A DNA stretch of 64,000 bases from Candidatus Poribacteria bacterium (GCA_022825665.1 JAJDWI010000153.1:1-64000); one strand, 5' to 3'. Positions 36,654 to 44,662 are shown, numbered from the stretch's first letter. Notes: generated by a model from the sequence alone, not told the origin. Numbers and translations: made by a program.

Positions 36654-37227
36654 CGTGGATTCCGGTGAGTGCATCCCATAAGGCACTACTCATCTGCTCA
36701 CATGCTTGTACTACTGTCTTTTGAGAATCTGATGGTAACGTACCAATTCGGTCAAGTAGTTTTTCAGCTTCGTGTTCATTGTGAGAATGCGTTTCAAAAT
36801 AGGGTTCAACCTTTTCAGGAAATTGATAGAACTCTTTCAAGCCCGCTAACTTTGACTTTGCAGTTTCCGGCTGTTGTGCCTCAAAAGCATAGAGTGCCCC
36901 TAATGCTGTTTCGTCGTTAGAAAAGAGTTTGTTTGCTGTATCTACAAGCGATTTCACTTGTGGTATCTGTGCGTCAGAAATCTCTGTGTTAAGACCGTCA
37001 GCAAAATCTTCCCACATTTCAATGTGTTCTGTTTCCTCTTCCGCTGTCTCGGCATCGTTCAGTGTTTCCCATCCTTTGGGTATTATTGAGATAAAAGCAC
37101 CATATTCCCGTGCATAACACTTCAATACATCAACCGGTAATTCTCCAGCACTCCATGCTTGATAAAACGGGTGGTCAAGTAAGTTGTAAGTTGTAATTTT
37201 ACTATCTAATGCCTGTTTGATATCCAT
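36637..37227 (-). CDS. TenA/PqqC/CADD-like (haem-oxygenase fold) protein
   Basis: A 196-residue all-helical protein. The N-terminus LLDHPFYQAWSAGELPVDVLKCYAREYGAFI and the acidic/His segment DAETAEEETEHIEMWEDFADGL are typical of the haem-oxygenase-like diiron families (TENA/THI-4/PQQC and the Chlamydia CADD group). Members hydrolyse or oxidise small molecules, for example in thiamin, PQQ or p-aminobenzoate synthesis. Which applies here cannot be decided. It is first in a three-gene operon (with SnoaL-like and HAD genes), preceded by a strong promoter with a dyad. Confidence 0.75.
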   Translation of the reverse strand: MDIKQALDSKITTYNLLDHPFYQAWSAGELPVDVLKCYAREYGAFISIIPKGWETLNDAETAEEETEHIEMWEDFADGLNTEISDAQIPQVKSLVDTANKLFSNDETALGALYAFEAQQPETAKSKLAGLKEFYQFPEKVEPYFETHSHNEHEAEKLLDRIGTLPSDSQKTVVQACEQMSSALWDALTGIHDAECA

Positions 37228-37315
37228 ATCTATTGGACTCCATTCTTATTTGTGCTTAGGTTACTTGTCAACTCACAATGTTTGAATTGTAAGTTATTTC
37301 TAAAATCTGTTTGAA

Positions 37316-37344
37316 AGTATAGCACATCTATGTGCTGATGTCAA
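37316..37344 (-). promoter_or_regulatory. Strong sigma70 promoter with operator-like dyad in the spacer
   Basis: Minus strand: TTGACA, exactly 17 bases, TATACT. The spacer is dominated by the dyad AGCACAT-CT-ATGTGCT (37321-37336). A regulator bound here would block polymerase. The predicted leader to the TenA-like start is about 80 bases. Confidence 0.6.
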
Positions 37345-37425
37345 GAATCTGTATTAACCGGCAGGTTTATTTAGTTTTCGGTTTTCTGATGCAATTTCTT
37401 ATCTGCGTAAGAAACAAAAAATAGC

Positions 37426-37590
37426 TTTTAGTTGTTTTTAGTTGTTTTTAGTTGTTTTTTAGTTGTTTTTTTCATATTTTTGTTTAAGTGTCCTCGATCC
37501 TGTAGTGATAAGGGTTTAAGCCTGATTTTTTTGTTGATGGAAATTAAAAAAAACAACTAAAAGCAAGTTTTTTTTAGTTGTTTTTTCGGT
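37426..37590. repeat. TTTTAGTTGT tandem repeat with inverted partner
   Basis: Four head-to-tail copies of about ten bases (TTTTAGTTGT) at 37426-37466 and a T run. Then at 37546-37586 comes a hairpin of AAACAACTAAAA and TTTTAGTTGTTT around GCAAG. The element lies in a gene-free gap and matches no gene end, so it is not a terminator of a neighbour. Confidence 0.7.
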
Positions 37591-38061
37591 TTTTGTGTTT
37601 TGGTACGTTGTCATCGCATTGCATAAGTTTGTGTGATTTATTTGAGGGTTTAGTCTTTGGATTTGGTTGATTGTCATTGTGTTCCTCTATTTTGTAAATT
37701 GTGTATTGGATGTTGGGTTTATTATACTTGATGGTAGTTTGGTTTTGTAGTGTTATTGCGTTCGATAACAATATATATCCAATATGTTTGATGTCCATTT
37801 TAGTTTTCATTGTCTGAACCAGGATGGACAAGATTACAGGATTTACAGGATAAGAGTTCGGGATATCCACGTTACCTTTACGGTACCTAAGTTTCTAAGG
37901 CTGCTATCCAACATTGTTGTTCAGTTTTACAAAATAACCATAAGCGTCAATTTAGTACGTAACCTTAAGGCATCTAATACACCTTTCGCCCCTCTGGGGC
38001 TTGCTATTAGCAGAAACAACGTTTACTATACACCTTTCGCCTCTCCGAGGCTTTAGTGTGT

Positions 38062-38212
38062 ATGTCGGAGGTCCGCTATACTTGCTCCGACCTACGTTAA
38101 TGTAAGAGGAGCGTGAAGATGGGCGAGGAAACCTCGCCCCTACGGAGAATATCCGAGGCGCAATGAATTACGCGACTACAAACGTATTTCTTCCTTAAAT
38201 TGACGCTTATGG
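38062..38212 (-). repeat. Composite repeat modules F and D (uninterrupted copy)
   Basis: Module F (ATGTCGGAGGTCCGC...GCTCCGACCTACG) is followed directly by module D in reverse, from GGGCGAGGAAACCTCGCCC to TTAAATTGACGCTTATGGG. The join contains ATGTAAG, whose complement CTTACAT has a single TTA. In island 1 the matching site reads CTTA-MITE-TTACAT, so this is the empty site. Confidence 0.75.
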
Positions 38213-38782
38213 GTAGAGAAACCCACCACTACGAAGGGTTATGAATCGCATAAATTGCTCCTTCTAAAAACGTACACAAAAAGGGCGTTTTTCGTTTCTG
38301 TGTACGTTTTGATTTTTGGGGTTATGCCAGTCTGGGACTGGGTTTATAGGTGTGTACGAAACTTTTTGAAATTTTCTGTTTGGTACGTTTTTATTTGCTT
38401 GGTTACGGTCTGTTTTTGGGCGGATATTTTTTGGGTAACGGGTGTCGGTTTTTGTTGTGAATATGGGGTGTAGTCGGTTTCTGTTTTTCATAGTGGTCGT
38501 ATTATAACAGGTGTTGGGAAGGGTGTGAAAGAGTTGTGGTGTTTGGAACAATATCTTTCATGTATGTTTGGAGTAGTTTTCAGTTTTTAGTGGTCAGTTT
38601 TACTTTTTAGTTGTCTGAACCAGGATTAGCAGGATTTCAGGATAAGAGAAGAGGGTTTTGGTAGGAGTATATACCTTTCGTCCCGCTGGTGCTACGGATT
38701 CGATACGAAGATTGCTCTTACAAAGGGAGGCTTAATATTAAAAACAATAGAATTCGGAAAACTGAATGGGTCCGGTTTTCCA

Positions 38783-38811
38783 TTTCAATTTAAATAGAAT
38801 CCTGCTACAAT
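38783..38811 (+). promoter_or_regulatory. Possible promoter of the second PhyH gene
   Basis: TTTCAA, 17 bases, TACAAT, 38 bases before ATG 38850. The -35 box is weak. Confidence 0.35.
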
Positions 38812-38849
38812 CATTATATTATTAAACATGTCTACGGAAGAGGAATCCC

Positions 38850-39593
38850 ATGACTGAAGAACAGAAATTTATATTTGACTTAAAAGGATATCTCTTACTC
38901 CCAGAAGTGCTAACACCCTCTGAAGTTACTGAAGTGAAAGCTCAGATTGATACCATTCGAACGGATGCTGAAGCATTACCGCCGCATGAACGTCAGTTTC
39001 CGGGTGGTGCGTCCTCTATGTTAATTGACCATCCTGTTATCATGGATATCCTTAAGGAAATATTAGGTGAAGTTCGGATGGAATCAAGTTGGTTTACCTA
39101 CCGTTCTATGGGGAATGGTGGTCCTCCGCCTCACGGTGGTGTACGAAATGTCAATCCTAATTTTAGTTATCAGTGTACAAATGGTAAGATATACTCAGCC
39201 TTGACACGTGTGGTGTTTGAATTAAACGAAGTAAAGGTAGACGAAGGTGGTACTCTTTTTCTTCCGGGAAGTCACAAAGCTAACTTCCAAATTCCAGAGT
39301 CACATCGAACAACAGAATCCTCACTTTTTGAGACATATAGTTGCCCTCCTGGTTCAGCGATTATCTTCACAGAGAATCTCTGCCATTCAGGGGATACGTG
39401 GAAGAATCCGGATCGTCCTCGAATCGCAGTCTTTAATTGCTATAATTTTGTTGGTTGTCAATTTCATAGACCGACAGTGCCAAAACATATAATTGATGGG
39501 TTACCTCCAGATAAACAAGCATTTTTCCGCAATGTCTGGGTTTGGCATCAGGGAGGACCTGATAACGGTAAAAATCTACGTTATGACGGTTGA
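38850..39593 (+). CDS. Phytanoyl-CoA dioxygenase (PhyH) family protein, second copy
   Basis: A 247-residue PhyH-type protein: FIFDLKGYLLLPEVLT at the start, DEGGTLFLPGSHKANFQ in the core and the distal His/Arg region ENLCHSGDTWKNPDRPR. At the iron motif the sequence is PPPHGGVRN (His95, Gly97), again without the acidic residue of H-x-D. It is not a close duplicate of the copy at 33 kb. AGAGGAA lies before the ATG. A small membrane protein gene follows 15 bases downstream. Confidence 0.85.
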   Translation: MTEEQKFIFDLKGYLLLPEVLTPSEVTEVKAQIDTIRTDAEALPPHERQFPGGASSMLIDHPVIMDILKEILGEVRMESSWFTYRSMGNGGPPPHGGVRNVNPNFSYQCTNGKIYSALTRVVFELNEVKVDEGGTLFLPGSHKANFQIPESHRTTESSLFETYSCPPGSAIIFTENLCHSGDTWKNPDRPRIAVFNCYNFVGCQFHRPTVPKHIIDGLPPDKQAFFRNVWVWHQGGPDNGKNLRYDG

Positions 39594-39608
39594 TGATGCG
39601 AAAAATAG

Positions 39609-39953
39609 ATGTACATGGCAAATACGACTGAGGTATCTTCAGAATTGCTTATCCGTGTTGCACAAGCGGATGCGCGTAGAGATGCCTCAAAGTGGCGTTG
39701 GAGGACGTTTGGGATAGGTCTTTGTATTGTATCTGTTATCAATATTGTCCTTCTCGGTATCGTCATTCTTTTTGTGTATCTGATAATACCTACAATTGAC
39801 CTATCTTCACCAGAGAGAGTAAATATCTACTCACAACATCCTGCTCTCTATACCAAGTATTACCGAAAAACATTGAAAACGTTACGAGCCATGAATATTT
39901 TTTGTGGGTGGATAATTGGAATAATCATAATTCTTTTTTTAAGTTTGTTTTAG
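39609..39953 (+). CDS. Small hypothetical membrane protein
   Basis: A 114-residue protein with two long hydrophobic helices (about 35-60 and 96-114) and an external or cytoplasmic loop of 35 residues between them. The N-terminal 30 residues are charged (RVAQADARRDASKWRWR). No family is recognised. ATG 39609 or ATG 39615 could be the start. It is followed 23 bases later by a DUF202 gene, also a small membrane protein. Confidence 0.6.
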   Translation: MYMANTTEVSSELLIRVAQADARRDASKWRWRTFGIGLCIVSVINIVLLGIVILFVYLIIPTIDLSSPERVNIYSQHPALYTKYYRKTLKTLRAMNIFCGWIIGIIIILFLSLF

Positions 39954-39976
39954 AGAAGGAGTAAAAATTTAACTGT

Positions 39977-40303
39977 ATGGTAGAAAAAGAAAAGCCGTAT
40001 GAGAATATTAAAGGTCAACTCATTCTGCGCGATCATCTTGCCGCAGACAGAACAATCTTGGCGAATGAGAGAACCTTCCTCGCCTATATCCGTACGGCAT
40101 TAACACTATTCGTTGCAGGATTATCTTTTGTACATTTTGATATAATGAATTCACTGCTTATTGATGGTATAATCGGTGGTGTGCTTATGTTTATCGGTGC
40201 TATTACATTTTTTTTGGGAATGTATAGATACCATAAAATGAAAACGCTTATTCGTGAGATCAAGCAGAAAGAATTAGCAGAAGGGATTGGTCATGAAAAT
40301 TAG
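39977..40303 (+). CDS. DUF202 family membrane protein
   Basis: A 108-residue protein with the DUF202 (YidH-like) core DHLAADRTILANERTFLAYIRTALTLF, in which the R-T-x-L-A-x-x-R-T-A pattern is typical, followed by two or three membrane helices. Its function is unknown across the family. The end overlaps the MDR gene start by 11 bases, so translation is coupled. Confidence 0.82.
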   Translation: MVEKEKPYENIKGQLILRDHLAADRTILANERTFLAYIRTALTLFVAGLSFVHFDIMNSLLIDGIIGGVLMFIGAITFFLGMYRYHKMKTLIREIKQKELAEGIGHEN

Positions 40304-41327
40304 AGAAGTTGTTGTAACTGGACAGAACCAAGTTGAACTACAAACAGGTGAGTTTGATGATTCAATTCAATCTCCTAACGAGATATTGATAGACACAGAA
40401 TATACGTTCATCAGTAGCGGAACTGAACTTGCCAACTATACAGGAAGAGAACCGAAAGTAACTCAGAAAGGCGCGTGGTGTGCTTATCCGTGGCGTTCTG
40501 GTTATGCTAACGTTGGGGTTGTGCGTGATGTTGGTACGAATGTTACTCGCGCTGCACCCGGAGACCGTGTCTTTACTTATGGACGACATGCGTCAACTAT
40601 ACGGTATTCACAGGATAGATTGATTGTACCTGTGAGTGAATCAATTGATCCGGGGGTTGTCGCTGCGTCACGGATGGCAGGCGTTGCGATGACATCCATC
40701 ATTGTCTCAGAGATTGGCACTAACTCGCGTGTTATTGTATTCGGATTAGGGTTAGTTGGGAATCTTGCATCACAGATGTTTCGAATTCATGGGTGTCGCG
40801 TTATCGGTGTGGACCCTGTGAAGGAAAGACGCGAGTTAGCGGAACGGTGTGGGATAGCGCAAACTGTTGGGAGAAATACAGAGGAAGTTCAAGCACAACT
40901 CCAAGACCTGACTAATGGGGAACTCGGTCATATCACTGTTGATGCGGTTGGACATAGTAGTGTAGTGATGCAAGCACTCCGTGCCACTGCGAGTCATGGA
41001 CAACTGGTTATTCTCGGTTCTCCGCGTGTTTCTGTTACAGGTGATTTGACAGAATTACTCTCAGATACACATTTACGATGGATAACAATTCGCGGTGCGT
41101 TGGAATGGTGTGTCCCGATGTATCCTGATATTGGTAACCGCGTATCACAATTCAGCAAGCAACAGACCATTTTTGATTGGATTGACCGGGGACAGTTGGA
41201 TGTTGAATCGTTAATTTCGCATCGTCTTAAACCTGATCAAATCAAGCAGGCTTATGATGGACTTCTGAATGAACCCAATGTTTATACCGGTGTTGTTTTG
41301 GATTGGGGTCAAGGCACCACTACCTAA
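40293..41327 (+). CDS. MDR-superfamily zinc-type dehydrogenase
   Basis: A 344-residue medium-chain dehydrogenase/reductase. The NAD(P) motif is VFGLGLVGNLASQ in the middle, followed by GCRVIGVDP. The N-terminal domain has EYTFISSGTELANYTG, where classical zinc ADHs have a catalytic Cys, so the catalytic zinc site is probably altered. Such proteins are often encoded with sugar-breakdown genes. ATG 40293 is chosen (GAAGGGA upstream), not the track's GTG 40287. It is related to the MDR gene at 62 kb. Confidence 0.82.
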   Translation: MKIREVVVTGQNQVELQTGEFDDSIQSPNEILIDTEYTFISSGTELANYTGREPKVTQKGAWCAYPWRSGYANVGVVRDVGTNVTRAAPGDRVFTYGRHASTIRYSQDRLIVPVSESIDPGVVAASRMAGVAMTSIIVSEIGTNSRVIVFGLGLVGNLASQMFRIHGCRVIGVDPVKERRELAERCGIAQTVGRNTEEVQAQLQDLTNGELGHITVDAVGHSSVVMQALRATASHGQLVILGSPRVSVTGDLTELLSDTHLRWITIRGALEWCVPMYPDIGNRVSQFSKQQTIFDWIDRGQLDVESLISHRLKPDQIKQAYDGLLNEPNVYTGVVLDWGQGTTT

Positions 41328-41856
41328 AGACTGAAGCTTGTGCTTGGTAGCAGTGATTTAAGGCTTTTTAGTTGAAGTATAAACCTTTCGCCCGCTGGGG
41401 CTTTGGGAGAGGGTGATAGGTGCTATACATATAGGTGTCAATTTAGTGCGTAACCATAAGCGTCAATTTAGTGATTCTTGTCTGTCTGAATTGCTTGTTG
41501 TCTGAACCAGGATTTTCAGGATTAGGAGTTGGTGACTATTTATATTCCGTTGTTAAGGATGAATGCTACCTTTTGGAAAAGAACATTGGCATATAAATCT
41601 CTTATTCTGCTAATCTTGTAATCCTGTAAATCTTGGTTCAGACATAATACATGTCGGAGGTCGCTTTGCTTGTTTCGACTTATGGGACTGTATGTGAGAT
41701 GACCTTGCCCCTACGGAATGTGAGAGGCGCAATGAATTGCGCGACTACGAACCAGAATGGTGTAAACATGTGCAAAAACATATCGTGTGTTAACTAACGT
41801 AGTACCTTGAGATAATATTTATCGTTATATATTTTGTTCTGATATGGACTGATTAG
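41328..41856. other. Gene-free repeat island 3
   Basis: No coding region is seen. It holds an E unit at 41381-41407, two tandem D-end fragments at 41431-41475, an inverted pair of module C at 41499-41644, module F at 41651-41683 and a truncated module D at about 41700-41750, all in the order opposite to island 1. Confidence 0.75.
41499..41644. repeat. Inverted pair of repeat module C (146 bases)
   Basis: Starts TGTCTGAACCAGGATTTTCAGG and ends with CCTGTAAATCTTGGTTCAGACA, its near reverse complement. Same plan as 8372-8554 but 37 bases shorter inside. Confidence 0.75.
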
Positions 41857-42609
41857 ATGCCGATACCTAATCTAAATTCTGAAGGTGAATTGCCTGTCGG
41901 AATACACCGAGCAACAATTGATGAAGTCGTTGGTCAATTTGGTAGGGGCACGTTACAACGGGAAATTGTTACAGACCGTTTGCGAAAGATTTATCAAATT
42001 GCTAAAGATACAGGACATCTTCAACGATTGCTCATATTTGGAAGTTATGTAACTGCAAAACCGGAACCTAACGATATTGATGTTGTTTTAGTTTTTGATG
42101 ACGATTTTAATATAGCGGTTTGCAATGAGGAAATAAAAAACCTTCTGAGTCATGAGAAAGCAGATGCTGTATTCGGCGCGAGTATTTTCTGGATACGTCC
42201 GTCACTACTGTTTTTAGAATCGCTTGAAGATGGTGAACAGTTTTATCTAAGCGATCGTCGTCAAGGTGGGGTTATATATCGCTTCTACAAACGGAAAAAT
42301 GGTTGGCCCCTTATCGGCGATGGTTCGGTGGCGAACAAACCACAGGTGTGGTATCGGGCTCAACTAACATTAGATGGAGATTCATTTACCTTTAAGTTAA
42401 AGGAACGAGATGATGATACACCTTTTGATAAGGTGGATATTGCAACATCAGCGAAAGACGGTGATTATAAAACCGGTAAGTTTGGGAACTACGGTCTTGT
42501 TTACATAGATAATCTGTTTATTGGTGATTCAGTTGATGACCTCGTTTTACCTGTAGAACCACAAAATAAGGTAAGCACAACTTGGGCAAAGATTAAATCT
42601 GCATATTAA
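41857..42609 (+). CDS. Chimeric protein: nucleotidyltransferase-like N-terminus, lectin-like C-terminus
   Basis: A 250-residue ORF that seems to join two unrelated parts. Residues 10-140 match the DUF6932-type nucleotidyltransferase-like pattern: ELPVGIHRATIDEVVGQFG and FGSYVTAKPEPNDIDVVLVF with the G-S...D-x-D motif. From about residue 150 the sequence becomes a beta-rich segment (QVWYRAQLTLDGDSFTFKLKE, GKFGNYGLVYIDNLFIGD) ending NKVSTTWAKIKSAY. That resembles the end of LamG/DUF1080-like exported domains, including the 'K..TTW..IK' tail. It may be a recombination product with a disrupted second gene. No signal peptide precedes the lectin-like part. Whether it is functional is uncertain. Confidence 0.55.
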   Translation: MPIPNLNSEGELPVGIHRATIDEVVGQFGRGTLQREIVTDRLRKIYQIAKDTGHLQRLLIFGSYVTAKPEPNDIDVVLVFDDDFNIAVCNEEIKNLLSHEKADAVFGASIFWIRPSLLFLESLEDGEQFYLSDRRQGGVIYRFYKRKNGWPLIGDGSVANKPQVWYRAQLTLDGDSFTFKLKERDDDTPFDKVDIATSAKDGDYKTGKFGNYGLVYIDNLFIGDSVDDLVLPVEPQNKVSTTWAKIKSAY

Positions 42610-42994
42610 TATACGGACAACAATATATGTATGTTAATAATCGACTGAATACTTGACCTAACAGCTATGCTTATTGTGTATGTTAAATATTCAGAATTTT
42701 CAGAGTCATTCCTGATAATATAGGTCATAAATAGCCTATGAATCCAAATATAATACGGGTATGTAGCACATGGCAAAATTGTGCATATTTTCGTCTGACT
42801 CTGAAAACTCTGAATCTTTCATATCAATATATACCGTAGATTCTTGGTGGTTTATGAATTAATTAGACACTGATGTATTGTAGGAGGGAACTCCGATTCC
42901 CGACTACCACAGTGTTTGGTTGCATATTGGAAACTGCTCCTTAAGACGATACCTATCTACACTAAAACTATTTTAGAATAATGAGAATTACATT
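42610..42994. other. Gap with a 20-base inverted repeat
   Basis: No gene is seen. A nearly perfect inverted pair bounds 42689-42815. Further on, 42879-42911 (TGTAGGAGGGAACTCCGATTCCCGACTA) looks like another short hairpin unit of the kind found in the repeat islands, but it is single-copy here. Confidence 0.6.
42689..42815. repeat. Inverted repeat element (127 bases)
   Basis: Left arm ATTCAGAATTTTCAGAGTCA and right arm TGACTCTGAAAACTCTGAAT match with one difference over 20 bases, around an 87-base AT-rich centre. No ORF. It could be another small non-autonomous element; only one copy is in the window. Confidence 0.6.
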
Positions 42995-44272
42995 ATGTCA
43001 ACATTTATTGAATACGGTGGAATTAACACTATCATTACATCAGAAGAGAAACGAGTGCTGCTACAAGAGGCACTATTGAAGTTGGGTGGCATACCAAAGA
43101 AGATATTAGTTATACCACCAGATATAACGCGTCTACATTCCAACGCAGGAGAACTGACGCGTATACTGTATCAACTTTGGGATGCTGCAAATGGCACTAC
43201 CTTTGATGTTTTACCTGCTATTGGAACACATTCTCCAATGACCGAAGGACAAATTTCTGAGATGTATGGTGATTTGCCAAAAGCCACTTACCATGAACAT
43301 CAGTGGCGGACAGGACTATACCATTTTGGTGAAGTTCCTTCTGAATTTGTTCAAGAAGTATCTTCAGGAAAACTGAATTATAGTATTCCTGTTGCAGTCA
43401 ACCGTAGACTTGTGGAAGGCGATTATGAACTCATATTCTCTGTAGGACAAGTAATTCCTCACGAGGTAATAGGGATCGCTAACGGATTCAAGAATGTTCT
43501 TATAGGTGCAGGTGGCGTTGAAATGATCAACAAGTCACATTTCCTCGGTGCTGTGGACGGTATGGAACGATTGATGGGAAGGACAGATACTTCTGTCAGA
43601 CGTGTGCTGAATTATGCACATACAAACTACTTGAAACAACTTGGTATTGTTTATGTGATGAGCGTGATGGATGTGGATACATCGGGTGAACGTGTGATGC
43701 GTGGACTTTACATTGGTGATGATGCACGGACTTTTGAAACAGCAGCAGAACTAAGCCGAAATGTGAATATGACGTTCTTGGATGAACCCTTAGATAAGGT
43801 AGTCGTCTACTTGGATCCGAAGGAATTCAAAAGCACGTGGCTCGGTAACAAAGCGATTTATCGGACGCGGATGGCAATGGCAGACGATGGAGAGTTAATA
43901 ATAATTGCACCGGGATTACAAGAATTTGGTGAGGATGCTGAGATAGACAGACTCATCCGAAAATATGGTTATCGCGGGACTGAAACAACACTCAAGGCAG
44001 TAGAGGAGAATGAGGAACTTCAAAATAACCTATCGGCTGCTGCACACCTTATTCACGGCAGTACTGAAGGTCGTTTCAAGGTTGTCTATGCCACCAAACA
44101 CCTCTCGCAAGAGGAAATTGAATCTGTTGGATATGAGTGGAGACCTTTGGACGATGTGATTGATGAATATAATATTGATAATCTTGTAGATGGATTCAAT
44201 GACGATGGATCTTTCTATATCAGTGAACCGGGGCAAGGTTTATGGGCTTTACGTTCAAGGTTTATTGAGTAA
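42995..44272 (+). CDS. LarA-like (DUF2088) protein
   Basis: A 425-residue protein of the lactate racemase N-terminal/DUF2088 family. Recognisable pieces are LVIPPDITRLHSNAGELTRIL, PAIGTHSPMTEGQI, SVGQVIPHEVIGIANGFKNVLIGAGG and FLGAVDGMERLMG. LarA racemases use a nickel-pincer cofactor made by LarB, C and E, none of which is in this window. Many DUF2088 homologues act on other 2-hydroxyacids, so a hydroxyacid racemase or epimerase is the likely class. It stands alone. A D-2-hydroxyacid dehydrogenase occurs elsewhere in the window but not nearby. Confidence 0.75.
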   Translation: MSTFIEYGGINTIITSEEKRVLLQEALLKLGGIPKKILVIPPDITRLHSNAGELTRILYQLWDAANGTTFDVLPAIGTHSPMTEGQISEMYGDLPKATYHEHQWRTGLYHFGEVPSEFVQEVSSGKLNYSIPVAVNRRLVEGDYELIFSVGQVIPHEVIGIANGFKNVLIGAGGVEMINKSHFLGAVDGMERLMGRTDTSVRRVLNYAHTNYLKQLGIVYVMSVMDVDTSGERVMRGLYIGDDARTFETAAELSRNVNMTFLDEPLDKVVVYLDPKEFKSTWLGNKAIYRTRMAMADDGELIIIAPGLQEFGEDAEIDRLIRKYGYRGTETTLKAVEENEELQNNLSAAAHLIHGSTEGRFKVVYATKHLSQEEIESVGYEWRPLDDVIDEYNIDNLVDGFNDDGSFYISEPGQGLWALRSRFIE

Positions 44273-44334
44273 ATTTAGCACAAATTATAGCGACATTTTG
44301 AATTATTAATACATTATAAATTAGAATTAGAATT

Positions 44335-44363
44335 TTGTATAACGGACTAATTTATGATATAAT
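44335..44363 (+). promoter_or_regulatory. Possible promoter upstream of tsaD, before the MITE
   Basis: TTGTAT, 17 bases, perfect TATAAT. It lies before the MITE copy, so a transcript from here to tsaD (start 44663) would carry the whole palindrome in its leader. Confidence 0.45.
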
Positions 44364-44414
44364 TTGACTCGTTAATTTAATGGTAAACGAAAACAATCAT
44401 TTTTACTATAGTTA

Positions 44415-44634
44415 TACCATTTCTAACATGTAATGTCTCTCTTTTGTAGCACAAACTTTATGAAGATTAATTCGGTAATTTCAACATTCCCAATCTCGGT
44501 AGGTGCGGTTTCCTAACCGCACCGGACTTTGATGTAATATTACCGAATCTATTTTTTAATCTTCATTTAGTTTGTGTCCCAAAGGATTACAACCATAAAA
44601 ACCGTAAATGAGACAATAATTTATAGAAATGGTA
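44415..44634. mobile_element. MITE-like palindromic element, copy 2
   Basis: A 220-base copy of the element at 8094-8322, in inverse orientation, with ends TACCATTTCTA and TAGAAATGGTA and flanking TTA on each side. Its central hairpin is GTGCGGTTTCCTAACCGCAC. It ends 28 bases before the tsaD start codon. No ORF of its own. Confidence 0.82.
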
Positions 44635-44662
44635 TTAGCTCTAAACACAGATAAATTGACTT

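Larger units (their letters stand above)
37228..38849. other. Gene-free repeat island 2
   Basis: About 1.6 kb without a convincing gene between the TenA-like operon and PhyH. It holds the promoter above, the tandem repeat, two stretches with strong G+T bias on the plus strand (about 37590-37760 and 38280-38560), and repeat modules: C arms at 37811-37854 and 38612-38645; a D fragment at 37939-37964; E units (ACCTTTCGCC..) at about 37981, 38031 and 38672; module F at 38062-38096; module D reversed at 38121-38212. ORFs listed here have low-complexity or repeat-derived translations. Confidence 0.75.

Noticed and set aside
37243-37271. TTGACA-17-TAAGAA as the TenA-like promoter
   Set aside because: Its start point would fall on the ribosome site; the stronger TTGACA-17-TATACT upstream is preferred.
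37426-37590. CRISPR-like array
   Set aside because: Units are ten bases and directly adjacent without spacers; no cas genes are in the window.
37574-37870. 98-residue minus-strand ORF
   Set aside because: Low-complexity Asn/Thr/Lys-rich translation of a G+T-biased and repeat-containing stretch; no ribosome site or family.
38255-38551. Overlapping 72- and 95-residue ORFs on opposite strands
   Set aside because: Both arise from the skewed base composition; the hydrophobic look of the plus-strand ORF follows from T-rich codons.
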